From the NCBI RefSeq assembly GCF_026094475.1, contig NZ_JAPELL010000001.1, positions 1,388,326 to 1,452,325 of the forward strand: DNA of 64,000 nt, read 5' to 3'. The stretch is from Homoserinimonas sedimenticola (GTDB lineage: Bacteria; Actinomycetota; Actinomycetes; Actinomycetales; Microbacteriaceae). The notes below the pieces were generated by a model that was not told the origin of the DNA, made no database searches, and saw only the letters and a program-made list of their open reading frames with translations. Made by a program: the position numbers and the translations under genes. Shown piece after piece: positions 35,143 to 43,579 of the stretch; position 1 is the stretch's first letter; each line of letters opens with the position of its first letter.

Positions 35143-35901
35143 TCACTCCTTCACGGCCGCGGCGCGGGGTGCGCCGAGCGTCGTCATCTCACGGAACCAC
35201 TTGACGGATGCCGCGAGCAGGAACAGCGTCGTCGCGGCAACGATCACGGTGTAGACCGTGGCGAAGAGCGGGACGAAGCCGAGCAGCAGGAACGACAGGC
35301 ACAGCACGCCGTAGTCCATGGGCAGCACGAGCACGGCGCGAATCCACGACGGGCGTCCCGGTTCGTCGCTCGCGAGGGAGGCCGACCCGCGCTGGCGTCG
35401 CAGCTGTTCGGTCAGGATCATGCCGAAGAAGAGCACGGCGGAGACAGCCGTCGAGACGAGGGGCACGAGCAGCCAGACCCGATCGACCACGTCGAAGCGG
35501 TAGAAGCCGATCGCGAGCGCCAGGGGCATGGCGGAGACCTTGAGGGAGTCGACCATGTGGTCGAGCCACTCACCGGCGGGGCTGCTCGTGCCGCGAAGCC
35601 GGGCGAGCTGACCGTCGGCCGAGTCGAAGGCGTAGCCCACGAGCAGAAGCACCGCCACAGCGATGCCGGAGAGGATGCTGGGCGGCACGAGGGCGAGCAG
35701 CGCGACGGCCGCGAAGGTGAAGACGGCGCTGATGCCCGTCACACCGTTGGGCGTGAGCCCCGCCTGGTAGGCGCCGGCGGCGATGTATCGGCCGAGTCGG
35801 CGGTTCACGTAGCGGGAGTAGGCGGGCGCGCTCCGCGCCGCCGGCTTCTGGGCGGAACGCAGGCGGGCGAGCGTCTGCGAGTAGGTCTCTCGGGTGGTCA
35901 T
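35143..35901 (-). CDS. CDP-alcohol phosphotransferase family membrane enzyme
   Basis: 252 aa with about six helices. The complete active-site motif D93-X2-D96-G-X2-A-R-X8-G-X3-D114-X3-D118 is present in DSADGQLARLRGTSSPAG followed by EWLDHMVD. The family transfers a phospho-alcohol from a CDP donor to an alcohol acceptor, usually in phospholipid synthesis. Location in an EPS locus that also has a TagD-like cytidylyltransferase suggests a phospho-alcohol decoration of polymer or lipid; acceptor unknown. Confidence 0.88.
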   Translation of the reverse strand: MTTRETYSQTLARLRSAQKPAARSAPAYSRYVNRRLGRYIAAGAYQAGLTPNGVTGISAVFTFAAVALLALVPPSILSGIAVAVLLLVGYAFDSADGQLARLRGTSSPAGEWLDHMVDSLKVSAMPLALAIGFYRFDVVDRVWLLVPLVSTAVSAVLFFGMILTEQLRRQRGSASLASDEPGRPSWIRAVLVLPMDYGVLCLSFLLLGFVPLFATVYTVIVAATTLFLLAASVKWFREMTTLGAPRAAAVKE

Positions 35902-36042
35902 GGCGGCGTAGCTCCCTCCGGGGGATGCGGTTCGCCGTCGCCGTGGCGCTCCGCTCGGGACGTTGTCACAGTGTGCTGCATCGCCAAGAGCCGCACAAGA
36001 TTCAGAGCGGCAGCGGCAGTCGCCGCAGGGAGGCGATGACGG

Positions 36043-37113
36043 ATGCGTGCACTCATCCTATGGGCGGATGACCGCTCCCCCAACCTTGGGGTCCGGGCCC
36101 TCGGTGCGGGCACTGCTGCCCTCGTGCGCCGAATCTGGCCCGATGCGGAGATCACCTTCCAGAACTTCGGCCACCGCATTCCGGAACTGCCGATCGGCAC
36201 CCTCCGCTCCCTCGCACGTGAACACGTGACGGGTGAGAAGGGAATGCGGCGCTGGCTTGCGGGCTTCGACCTCGTGATCGACACGCGCTCGGGCGACAGC
36301 TTCTCCGACAGCTACGGGCTGCGGCGCATGGCCATCATGTCGGCGGTTGCGGAGAGCGCTGGCCTCGCGGGCACCCCCCTCGCCCTCGGACCACAGACGA
36401 TCGGCCCCTTCACCTCACAGCGGGGGCGCTGGCTGGGCCGACGCTCCCTCGGGCGCGCCGACGCCGTCATCGCCCGCGACTCGGCGAGCGCCGAGTATGC
36501 CTCCCGGCACGGTCGCCCCGTCGACGCCCGCAGCAGCGACGTCGTCTTCGCCCTGCCCACCAAGCCCCGCACGGGGGAGCGTGACGTCGTCCTCAACGTC
36601 TCGGGACTGCTGTGGAACCCCAACCCGCACGTCGACTCGGAGCGCTACCGCGAGACGATCCGCGGGCTCCACAGCCGACTCGTCGGGGCGGGGCGCGAGG
36701 TGAGTCTGCTCGCGCACGTGCTCGACTCGCCGGCACCCGACAACGATGTTCCCGTCATTCGTGAGCTCGCGGCAGAGCTGGGGGCGGAGGCGCTCGTGCC
36801 ACAGTCGCTCGACGACGCGCGTGAGCTCGTGGCATCCGCCGATCTTGTGATCGCCTCGCGCATGCACGCGTGCCTCAATGCGCTCTCGCAGGGCACTCCC
36901 GCGATCCCACTCGCCTACTCGCGCAAGTTCTCACCGCTGCTGCGCGACCTCGACTGGTACGCCACGGTCGACCTGCGCACCGACCCGGAACCCGTCGAGA
37001 CGGTCATGGGGATGATCGCGCGCCACGACCTCGCGCACGACGCGACCGAGGTCTCCGAGCGCGCCAGGGCTGGCTTCGCCGACGCGGAACGCGTGCTCGA
37101 GGGAGTGGTCTGA
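36043..37113 (+). CDS. Polysaccharide pyruvyl transferase family protein
   Basis: 356 aa. N-terminal LILWADDRSPNLGVRALG, then LALGPQTIGPF and the C-terminal ADLVIASRMHACLNALSQGTP are the CsaB/WcaK family motifs. Such enzymes transfer pyruvate from phosphoenolpyruvate onto sugars, giving acidic ketals in EPS or wall glycans. The ATG at 36043 has GGGAGG about nine bases upstream. The stop overlaps the next ATG (TGATG). Divergent from the CDP-alcohol enzyme. Confidence 0.88.
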   Translation: MRALILWADDRSPNLGVRALGAGTAALVRRIWPDAEITFQNFGHRIPELPIGTLRSLAREHVTGEKGMRRWLAGFDLVIDTRSGDSFSDSYGLRRMAIMSAVAESAGLAGTPLALGPQTIGPFTSQRGRWLGRRSLGRADAVIARDSASAEYASRHGRPVDARSSDVVFALPTKPRTGERDVVLNVSGLLWNPNPHVDSERYRETIRGLHSRLVGAGREVSLLAHVLDSPAPDNDVPVIRELAAELGAEALVPQSLDDARELVASADLVIASRMHACLNALSQGTPAIPLAYSRKFSPLLRDLDWYATVDLRTDPEPVETVMGMIARHDLAHDATEVSERARAGFADAERVLEGVV

Positions 37114-38357
37114 TGGGCCGGTCCAGAACCCTGGATGCCGCGATCGACGAGGTCGTGCGCACCGGCAACTGCTCGGGCTGCGGGGCATGTGCCCTCCTCG
37201 ACGGCGGTGTGAGCATGGAACTCTCGGCAGATGGCTACGCCCGTCCACGGCGCACCTCGGGCACGCCGACGAGCGACGCCGTGCCGCTCTTCGACACCGC
37301 ATGCCCAGGCCGGCGCGTCACCGCGGCCCGGCCCGCCGGCGCCACTCGCCACCCCACCATGGGACCCGTCTCGGCGGCGTGGGCGGCGAGCGCGGCCGAC
37401 CCCGAGATCCGTCACCGCGGCAGCAGCGGGGGCGCCATCACGGCGCTCACGACCTGGCTGCTCGAGCGGGGCGAAGCCGCGGTCGTCGTGGGGGCGCGTG
37501 CGGATGCTCAGGAGCCGCGCCGCACGGTGAGCCTCACCCTGCAGACCCGAGAGGAGGCTCTCGCCTCGGCGGGCTCCCGCTACGCCCCCACCTCGAGTGC
37601 CTCCCTTGCCGCGGGCCGCGACCCGAAGGCAGCGGTGGTGGGCAAGCCGTGCGAGGTCTCTGCCCTCCGTGCGCTCGCCCGCGATGAGGCGGATGCCCCC
37701 CTGCTCATCTCCTTCTTCTGCGCGGGCACGCCCAGCCAGACGGCGACCGACAGCCTCGTCGAGCAGCTGGGGATGCCGCGGCAGGCACCCCTGCGCGACC
37801 TCTGGTACCGCGGCCGCGGGTGGCCCGGGCGTTTCACGGCGGTCGGCACGGGGGGCGAGGAGGTCAGCGCCAGCTACGACGAGTCGTGGGGCGCGCACCT
37901 CGGGCCGACGACGCAGTGGCGGTGCAAGGTGTGCCCCGACGGGGTCGGCGAGCACTCCGACATCACGGCGGCCGACTTCTGGCGCAGTGACGAGCGGGGT
38001 TATCCGGTCTTCGCGGAGGAGGACGGCGTCTCGGCCCTCATCGCGCGCACCCGGCGCGGGGCCGACGTGATCGCCCGCGCGATCGCGTCCGGCGTGCTGC
38101 GTGCCGAGCCGCTCGACGTCGACGAGCTCGCCCGCGTGCAGCCGCTGCAGGTGAAGCGCCGCACGACCCTTCTCGCGCGGCTCCTCGGGGCGCGCGCGGC
38201 GGGCCGACCCGTGCCGCGCTACCGCGGCTTCGGCCTCTTTCGCTTTGCGCTCGCACACCCTCGCGAGACCCTGCGCACGGCGCGCGGCACCCTCCGTCGG
38301 GTGCGCCGCGAGCGAGGCCGAGAGCAGCCGATGCCAAGTGAGGCCGTATCGCGATGA
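37113..38357 (+). CDS. Coenzyme F420 hydrogenase/dehydrogenase beta-subunit family protein
   Basis: 414 aa. An N-terminal ferredoxin-like Cys set (CSGCGAC and later ACPGRR), HRGSSGGAITALTTWLLE and VVGKPCEVSALRAL, plus WRCKVCPDGVGEHSDITAADFW, match this family as found in EPS loci next to pyruvyl transferases. Probable flavin and iron-sulfur protein; the reaction in EPS loci is not known to me. Start and end overlap neighbours (TGATG, ATGA), so it is co-translated with the pyruvyl transferase and flippase. Confidence 0.84.
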   Translation: MGRSRTLDAAIDEVVRTGNCSGCGACALLDGGVSMELSADGYARPRRTSGTPTSDAVPLFDTACPGRRVTAARPAGATRHPTMGPVSAAWAASAADPEIRHRGSSGGAITALTTWLLERGEAAVVVGARADAQEPRRTVSLTLQTREEALASAGSRYAPTSSASLAAGRDPKAAVVGKPCEVSALRALARDEADAPLLISFFCAGTPSQTATDSLVEQLGMPRQAPLRDLWYRGRGWPGRFTAVGTGGEEVSASYDESWGAHLGPTTQWRCKVCPDGVGEHSDITAADFWRSDERGYPVFAEEDGVSALIARTRRGADVIARAIASGVLRAEPLDVDELARVQPLQVKRRTTLLARLLGARAAGRPVPRYRGFGLFRFALAHPRETLRTARGTLRRVRRERGREQPMPSEAVSR

Positions 38358-39862
38358 CCGACCCGACCTCCTCCAGCGGCGTGTCCGCCCCGCCTCGCAG
38401 GTCAAGCCTGGGCACGCGGGCGGCGCGCGGCGCGGGCGTCACGCTCGGCGGGCAGCTCCTCCGCATCCTCATCCAGATCGCCTCGGTCGCGGTGCTCGCG
38501 CGGCTGCTCGCCCCCTCCGACTACGGGCTCGTCGCGATGGTCGCGGCGATCATCGGGGTCGGCACGATCCTGCGCGACTTCGGGCTCTCCTCCGCCGCGA
38601 TCCAGTCTCGCGACCTCACGGCGCGGCAACGCGACATCCTGTGGTGGATCAACACGGGGATCGGGCTCGCCCTCGCCGTCGCCGTCTACCTGGCAGCCCC
38701 GCTCGTCGCGCTTCTCTACGGCGAGAGCGAGCTCGAACCGATCGCCCGCGCTCTCGCCGTGACCTTCCTCCTCAACGGCATGGCCACCCAGTACCGCGCC
38801 GACCTGGTGCGACGGATGCGCTTCCTTCCGCTCGCGGTCGTCGAGGTCGTCGTGCCCGCCACGGCCCTCCTCGCGGCGGTCGTCGCTGCCGCACTCGGTT
38901 GGGGGTACTGGGCGCTCGTGACCCAGCAGCTCGTGCAGGCGACCGTCTTTCTCGTGCTCCTCGCGGTGGTCGCGCGCTGGCTGCCGCGCCTTCCCCGCCG
39001 AGGCACCCCCATGCGCGGGCTCCTCCGCTTCGGCTGGAACCTCGTGGCGACGCAGCTCGTCAACTATGCGGGCAACAACCTCGACAGCGTCATCATCGGT
39101 GTGCGATTCGGCGCCGTCGACCTCGGCATCTACAACCGCGGCTACCAGCTGCTCATGGTGCCGCTCATACAGCTTCGCACCCCCTCGACAACGGTCGCGC
39201 TCCCCGTGCTCAGCCGTCTCCAGGACGATGAGGCCCGCTTCGGCGCCTTCCTCCTCCGCGGGCAGCTCGCCCTCTCCTGGACCCTCATCGCCGGGCTCAG
39301 CATCGTCGTGGGTGCCGCCGAGCCCCTCACGCTCCTCTTCCTCGGCGAGCCGTGGCTCGCGGCCGCCCCCATCCTCGCGCTGCTCGCGATCGCGGGCATC
39401 CTGCAGACCCTCGCCTACGTCGGCTACTGGGTGTACCTCTCGCGGGGACTGACGGGCGAGCTCTTCCGCTACACGATGGTGAGCACGGGCATCCGCATCG
39501 CCTGCATCGTCGTGGGGTCGCAGTGGGGCATCGTGGGCGTCGCAGCAGGCTTCGCCCTCGCCCCCGCGCTCGCCTGGCCCCTCTCCCTGTGGTGGCTGTC
39601 GCGCTGCACGAACATCCCGACGCGGGCGCTCTTCGGTGGCGCCAGCCGCGGGCTCGCGCTCGCGACCGTCTCCGCAGCGGCCGCCTGGGGAGCCGTGCTC
39701 GCCGCCGCGCCTCTCGGCCTCGCGCTGCAACTCCTTGCAGCCCTGCTCGCGGGCGCCGCCGTGCACGGGCTCGCGGCGCTCGTGTTCCCGCGCATCCGGC
39801 GCGACCTGCTCGACGTCGTCGCCGTCGTGCGGATGCTCCCCCGCCGGAAGGAGATCTCATGA
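38354..39862 (+). CDS. Wzx-type polysaccharide flippase
   Basis: 502 aa with about 13-14 membrane helices. GAGVTLGGQLLRILIQIASVAVLARLLAPSDYG is cut here to key features: a long first helix then the LAPSDYG motif of the polysaccharide transporter family; NNLDSVIIGVRFGAVDLGIYNRGYQL-type segment near residue 235 is also typical. It should flip undecaprenyl-linked repeat units to the outer face for the Wzy polymerase. ATGA overlaps at both ends. Confidence 0.92.
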   Translation: MTDPTSSSGVSAPPRRSSLGTRAARGAGVTLGGQLLRILIQIASVAVLARLLAPSDYGLVAMVAAIIGVGTILRDFGLSSAAIQSRDLTARQRDILWWINTGIGLALAVAVYLAAPLVALLYGESELEPIARALAVTFLLNGMATQYRADLVRRMRFLPLAVVEVVVPATALLAAVVAAALGWGYWALVTQQLVQATVFLVLLAVVARWLPRLPRRGTPMRGLLRFGWNLVATQLVNYAGNNLDSVIIGVRFGAVDLGIYNRGYQLLMVPLIQLRTPSTTVALPVLSRLQDDEARFGAFLLRGQLALSWTLIAGLSIVVGAAEPLTLLFLGEPWLAAAPILALLAIAGILQTLAYVGYWVYLSRGLTGELFRYTMVSTGIRIACIVVGSQWGIVGVAAGFALAPALAWPLSLWWLSRCTNIPTRALFGGASRGLALATVSAAAAWGAVLAAAPLGLALQLLAALLAGAAVHGLAALVFPRIRRDLLDVVAVVRMLPRRKEIS

Positions 39863-40797
39863 GCGCGGAACCCATCGCCGTCATCGTCGTCAACTACGGC
39901 TCCCACAATCTGCTCGAGCGCAATCTGCCTACCGATGACCTCGCCCGGGAGGGGATCGGCGTCGTCGTCGTCGACAACCACTCCTCGCACCTCGAACGCG
40001 ATGCGCTCGGCTGGATGTGCGCCGAACGCGGCTGGCATCTCGTGACCCAGGACAACCTGGGCTTCGGCGGCGGCGTCAATCGCGGCATCGCGGAGGCGAG
40101 GATGCTCGGCTACCGCCGATACGTCATGCTCAACCCAGATGCGGTGGCGGATGCCGCGGCGATCGCCGCCCTCGCGGACCACGTCTCCACAGCCACCGAC
40201 TCCCTCGTCGCCCCCACGATCCTCGACTCCTCGGGCGAGGTCTGGTTCGCGGGCGGCACGGTCCTGGTCGAGCGCGGGGTCACCGTCACACGGGGAGCCG
40301 ACAGCGCCGCCCCGAACGGATGGCTGACGGGCGCGTGTCTCGCGGTCCACGACTCGCTCTGGCAGCGTTTGAGAGGCTTCGACGACCGCTACTTCCTCTA
40401 TTGGGAGGACATCGACCTTTCGTGGCGCTGCGTCGAGGCGGGTGGGCGGCTCGTCGTCCGCGACGACATCCGCGTCCACCACGATGCCGGGGGAACGCAG
40501 GGTGGCGGCCGCGCCAAATCCGCCACCTACTACCGCTACAACTGCCGCAACCGGCTCCTCTTCGCGGCCCGTCATCTGGAGCGGCGCGACGCCATCCGCT
40601 GGGTACTCCTCTCCCCCGCCTATGCCTGGCGCGTTCTGCTGCGCGGCGGTCGGCGTCAGTTCCTGCGGCAGCCGTGGCGCCCCCTGTGGGCTGCTCTCGC
40701 CGGCACCGCCGGCGGCGTGTGGATGCTCGCGAGTGAGCGGATGCCCGGCCTGCGCCGTCGTGCCGCCGCCGCGCGGGAGAGAGTGAGGCATCCGTGA
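39859..40797 (+). CDS. Family 2 glycosyltransferase
   Basis: 312 aa. VIVVNYGSHNLLERNL, VDNHSSHLERDAL, DNLGFGGGVNRGI and MLNPDAVADAAA are the GT2 (rhamnosyltransferase-like) motifs, followed by DDRYFLYWEDIDLSWRC, the acceptor/base region. A C-terminal hydrophobic stretch may associate it with the membrane. ATG has GGAAGGAG upstream. Ends as GTGA on the first beta-helix gene. Confidence 0.9.
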   Translation: MSAEPIAVIVVNYGSHNLLERNLPTDDLAREGIGVVVVDNHSSHLERDALGWMCAERGWHLVTQDNLGFGGGVNRGIAEARMLGYRRYVMLNPDAVADAAAIAALADHVSTATDSLVAPTILDSSGEVWFAGGTVLVERGVTVTRGADSAAPNGWLTGACLAVHDSLWQRLRGFDDRYFLYWEDIDLSWRCVEAGGRLVVRDDIRVHHDAGGTQGGGRAKSATYYRYNCRNRLLFAARHLERRDAIRWVLLSPAYAWRVLLRGGRRQFLRQPWRPLWAALAGTAGGVWMLASERMPGLRRRAAAARERVRHP

Positions 40798-41684
40798 TCC
40801 TCATGATCGACACGCAACGGCCGCTGCTGCGCTGGCTGACCCTCGCCGGGCTCACGGCGCTGCTCGCCGCCGTGCTCGTGGCCCTCGCGCCGCGCCCGGA
40901 CGTGGGCGGCGATCGCCAGGATGCCTCGGCTCCCGTCGAGGCGCCGACAAGGCATCTGATGGTGCACGAGGGCGACCTCATCATCAAGCAGGCGGGAACG
41001 ATCGTCGACTCTCTCGACATCCGCGGGTTCGTGCGCGTCGAGGCGCCCAACGTCACGATCAGCAACAGCATCATCCGCGGCCGCGCGACGATGGAGGACG
41101 CGATCCTCCTCTGGGCCGGCAGCGGCAAATCTGCGGGACTCGAAGTCATCGACACCGAGATCGCCCCGACGCACCACTCGCCGCGCACCCACGGCGTCTA
41201 CGGCTACGACTTCACGCTCACGGGCGTCGACATCCACCATGTCATCGACGCCGTGCACATCTTCGGCGACAACGTCACGATCACGGACTCCAGGCTGCAC
41301 GACCACCTGCACTACATCAACGACCCCACCCGCGGCGGCCGACCCAGCCACGACGATGGCATCCAGATCCAGCAGGGACGCAACATCCGCATCACCGACA
41401 ACGAGCTCAGCGACGCCTACAACGCGGCCATCCAGATCACCCAGGATCGCGGGGCCGTCTCCTCCGTCACCATCTCGGGAAACCGCCTCTCGGGCGGCGG
41501 GTGCACCGTCAATGTCGCAGAGAAGGACCACGGCCCCGTGCGTGGCCTCACCATCAGCGACAACGCCTTCGGCACCTCCCGATTCGATTGCGACATCCTC
41601 CTTCCCCCGACCACCAACGCCGAGACCGCGGGCAACCGCTCGCTCGGCTCCGACACAGTGAGGGTTGAACGACGTGCCCAGTGA
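40794..41684 (+). CDS. Secreted right-handed beta-helix protein (paralogue A)
   Basis: 296 aa from GTG; an in-frame ATG lies at 40803. A signal-anchor (LTLAGLTALLAAVLVALAP) precedes a right-handed beta-helix from about residue 55: VHEGDLIIKQAGTIVDSLDI, RGFVRVEAPNVTISNSIIRG, then VHIFGDNVTITDS, SHDDGIQIQQGRNIRI, SGGGCTVNVAEK and the terminal RVERRAQ. The fold resembles polysaccharide lyases and other glycan-acting helices; no catalytic triad can be assigned by eye. Two paralogues follow at 42441 and 43580. Translationally coupled to the upstream GT2. Confidence 0.8.
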   Translation: MILMIDTQRPLLRWLTLAGLTALLAAVLVALAPRPDVGGDRQDASAPVEAPTRHLMVHEGDLIIKQAGTIVDSLDIRGFVRVEAPNVTISNSIIRGRATMEDAILLWAGSGKSAGLEVIDTEIAPTHHSPRTHGVYGYDFTLTGVDIHHVIDAVHIFGDNVTITDSRLHDHLHYINDPTRGGRPSHDDGIQIQQGRNIRITDNELSDAYNAAIQITQDRGAVSSVTISGNRLSGGGCTVNVAEKDHGPVRGLTISDNAFGTSRFDCDILLPPTTNAETAGNRSLGSDTVRVERRAQ

Positions 41685-42180
41685 ATTCCAGTACGACGAC
41701 AACAGCGAGTCCACCGCGGAGGCTTTCGCCCCGGATGCTCGGCGGCGGCGCATCGGCTATGCGGCGGGGGCGTTCGATCTCTTCCACATCGGTCACCTCA
41801 ACGTGCTCAAGCGGGCACGCGAGCGCTGCGACTACCTGATCGCGGGCGTCGTCTCCGACGAGGTGCTCGAACTCACGAAGGGTGCCAGGCCCGTCATCCC
41901 GCTCGCGGAACGACTCGAGATCGTCCGCAGCATCCGCTACGTCGACGAGGCGGTCGCGGAGGTCGTCCCCGACAAGCTCGAGACATGGAAGGCCGTGCGC
42001 TACACGCACTTCTTCAAGGGGGATGACTGGAAGGGAACCGAGCGCGGCCTCGCCCTCGAACGGTCCTTCGATGCCGTGGGCGTGGAGGTCGTCTACTTCC
42101 CCTACACCGAGGGCACATCGAGCACACGCCTGCGCCGTGCCCTCGATCTGCTTGAGTCGACTGCCACAGCGAGCAACTGA
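41674..42180 (+). CDS. TagD-like glycerol-3-phosphate cytidylyltransferase family protein
   Basis: 168 aa from GTG. AGAFDLFHIGHLNVLKRAR contains the HIGH nucleotidyltransferase motif (H38-I-G-H41), GVVSDEVLELTKGARPV and FFKGDDWKGTERG are TagD-like, and SSTRLRRAL is the ISTT-type C-terminal motif. It should make a CDP- (or ADP-) activated alcohol or sugar, possibly for the CDP-alcohol enzyme at 35143. It overlaps paralogue A by 11 bp. A TTG at 41665 is an alternative start. Confidence 0.86.
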   Translation: MPSEFQYDDNSESTAEAFAPDARRRRIGYAAGAFDLFHIGHLNVLKRARERCDYLIAGVVSDEVLELTKGARPVIPLAERLEIVRSIRYVDEAVAEVVPDKLETWKAVRYTHFFKGDDWKGTERGLALERSFDAVGVEVVYFPYTEGTSSTRLRRALDLLESTATASN

Positions 42181-42270
42181 GGCGGGCCGCGGGGAAGGCG
42201 GCTGGTGACGGCGCTGCGGGGGTAGCGCCGATTCTTCTGCGTGATTCGGGCTGCCGGACTCACGGTTAGT

Positions 42271-42338
42271 TTGTATGCCAACGTATAAAGTTCGTATACG
42301 CACTACTTGCAGCACTTCTTCAGTTTTCGTTCGTATGC
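42271..42338 (+). promoter_or_regulatory. AT-rich control region with three TTYGTATRC repeats
   Basis: TTGTATGC at 42271, TTCGTATAC at 42291 and TTCGTATGC at 42330 lie in the most AT-rich stretch of the locus, 100-170 bp before the paralogue B start. TATAAA at 42284 may be a -10 box. The spacing of the first two repeats is about two helical turns. Confidence 0.4.
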
Positions 42339-42440
42339 TGATTGTTGGGCCCCGAACGGGTGGAGAATTCGGCTTCCACCCCCTCGTCTGGCGCCACCTC
42401 TACATCACTCACCCCTCTTTACTCAGGAGATCGCTTCACC

Positions 42441-43340
42441 TTGTCTACACTCAGCATTTCCGCGCGCCGTCGTGGAATCGTCGCCGCGGTTCTCGCCGCA
42501 ACCGTTGCGGTGACGGGCATCGTCGTCGCCGGACCCGCGCAGAGCGCGTCCGCCGCCAGCGGCACCAGTAGCACCATCAGCGCCACCACGACCGGCGTTC
42601 CCCAGGGCACCAAGCTCAAGGTTCACAACGGCGATCTCGTCATCAAGACGGCCGGCACGGTCATCGACGGCCTCGACATTCGCGGCTTCGTGCGCGTCGA
42701 GGCCCAGAACGTCACGATCAAGAACTCGATCGTGCGCGGACGCCAGACCAGCGGCAACGCGACCATGATCTACGCGGGCACAGGCAAATCGGCCGGCCTC
42801 GTCGTGCGTAACACCGAGATCGCCCCGACCTACAAGACGCCGCTCACCAACGGCGTGTACGGATGGGACTTCACCCTCGACCGCGTGAACATCCACGACG
42901 TCATCGACTCGGTCCACATCTTCGGCAACAACGTGACCGTGGCGAACTCCTGGCTTCACAACAACCTGCACTTCACGAACGACCCGTACCACGAGGACGG
43001 TAGCCACGACGACAACATCCAGATCCAGAAGGGATCGAACATCGTCATCGCCAACAACAAGATCGATGGCTCGTACAACGCGGCCCTCATGATCACGCAG
43101 GACCAGGGCGCCGTCTCCAACGTGCGACTCAGCAACAACTGGATCGCCGGCGGCGGCTGCACCGTCAACATCGCCGAGAAGGGAAAGGGCGCCATCATGG
43201 GCGTCAAGATCACCGACAACGTCTTCGGCGGATCCCGCTTCGGCTGCTCGGTGATCCACCCGCCGACGACCGACGTCTACCAGAAGGGCAACACGAAGGC
43301 CGACGGCTCGATCGTGCGCATCGACCGCCGCGCCCAGTAG
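42441..43340 (+). CDS. Secreted right-handed beta-helix protein (paralogue B)
   Basis: 299 aa from TTG (LSTLSISARRRGIVAAV), with AGGAG ten bases upstream. Signal peptide ends near SASA-ASGTSS. The helix starts TTGVPQGTKLKVHNGDLVIK and includes RGFVRVEAQNVTIKNSIVRG, HIFGNNVTVANSWLHNNLHF, SHDDNIQIQKGSNIVI, GGGCTVNIAEKGKGAI and ends RIDRRAQ. It is the simplest of the three paralogues, with its own AT-rich promoter region and a strong terminator, so it may be highly expressed. Function unknown; glycan binding or lyase activity is inference. Confidence 0.82.
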   Translation: MSTLSISARRRGIVAAVLAATVAVTGIVVAGPAQSASAASGTSSTISATTTGVPQGTKLKVHNGDLVIKTAGTVIDGLDIRGFVRVEAQNVTIKNSIVRGRQTSGNATMIYAGTGKSAGLVVRNTEIAPTYKTPLTNGVYGWDFTLDRVNIHDVIDSVHIFGNNVTVANSWLHNNLHFTNDPYHEDGSHDDNIQIQKGSNIVIANNKIDGSYNAALMITQDQGAVSNVRLSNNWIAGGGCTVNIAEKGKGAIMGVKITDNVFGGSRFGCSVIHPPTTDVYQKGNTKADGSIVRIDRRAQ

Positions 43341-43379
43341 TCCTCGGGCTGCAACACAGCTGAGCAAAACGGAAACACA

Positions 43380-43421
43380 AGAAGGCCGTCCCGGTATCTC
43401 CGGGGCGGCCTTCTCTATTTT
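43380..43421 (+). terminator. Strong intrinsic terminator after paralogue B
   Basis: A 15-bp stem (43380-43394 with 43400-43414), 5-nt loop, followed by CTATTTTT. Confidence 0.9.
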
Positions 43422-43579
43422 TCACAACAATTTGCCCCCCTTTCGGGTTACACACAGGTTCTAGGCGTACTCTCTCTGACTGCCGCGCGCAGCTCCCGAT
43501 TCGTGCCGGCAAGAACCGGTGTCACCCGACCCATACGGCACCTGTTGCATCCGTCCGTACCCGAGCAGAGAGCTGTGCT

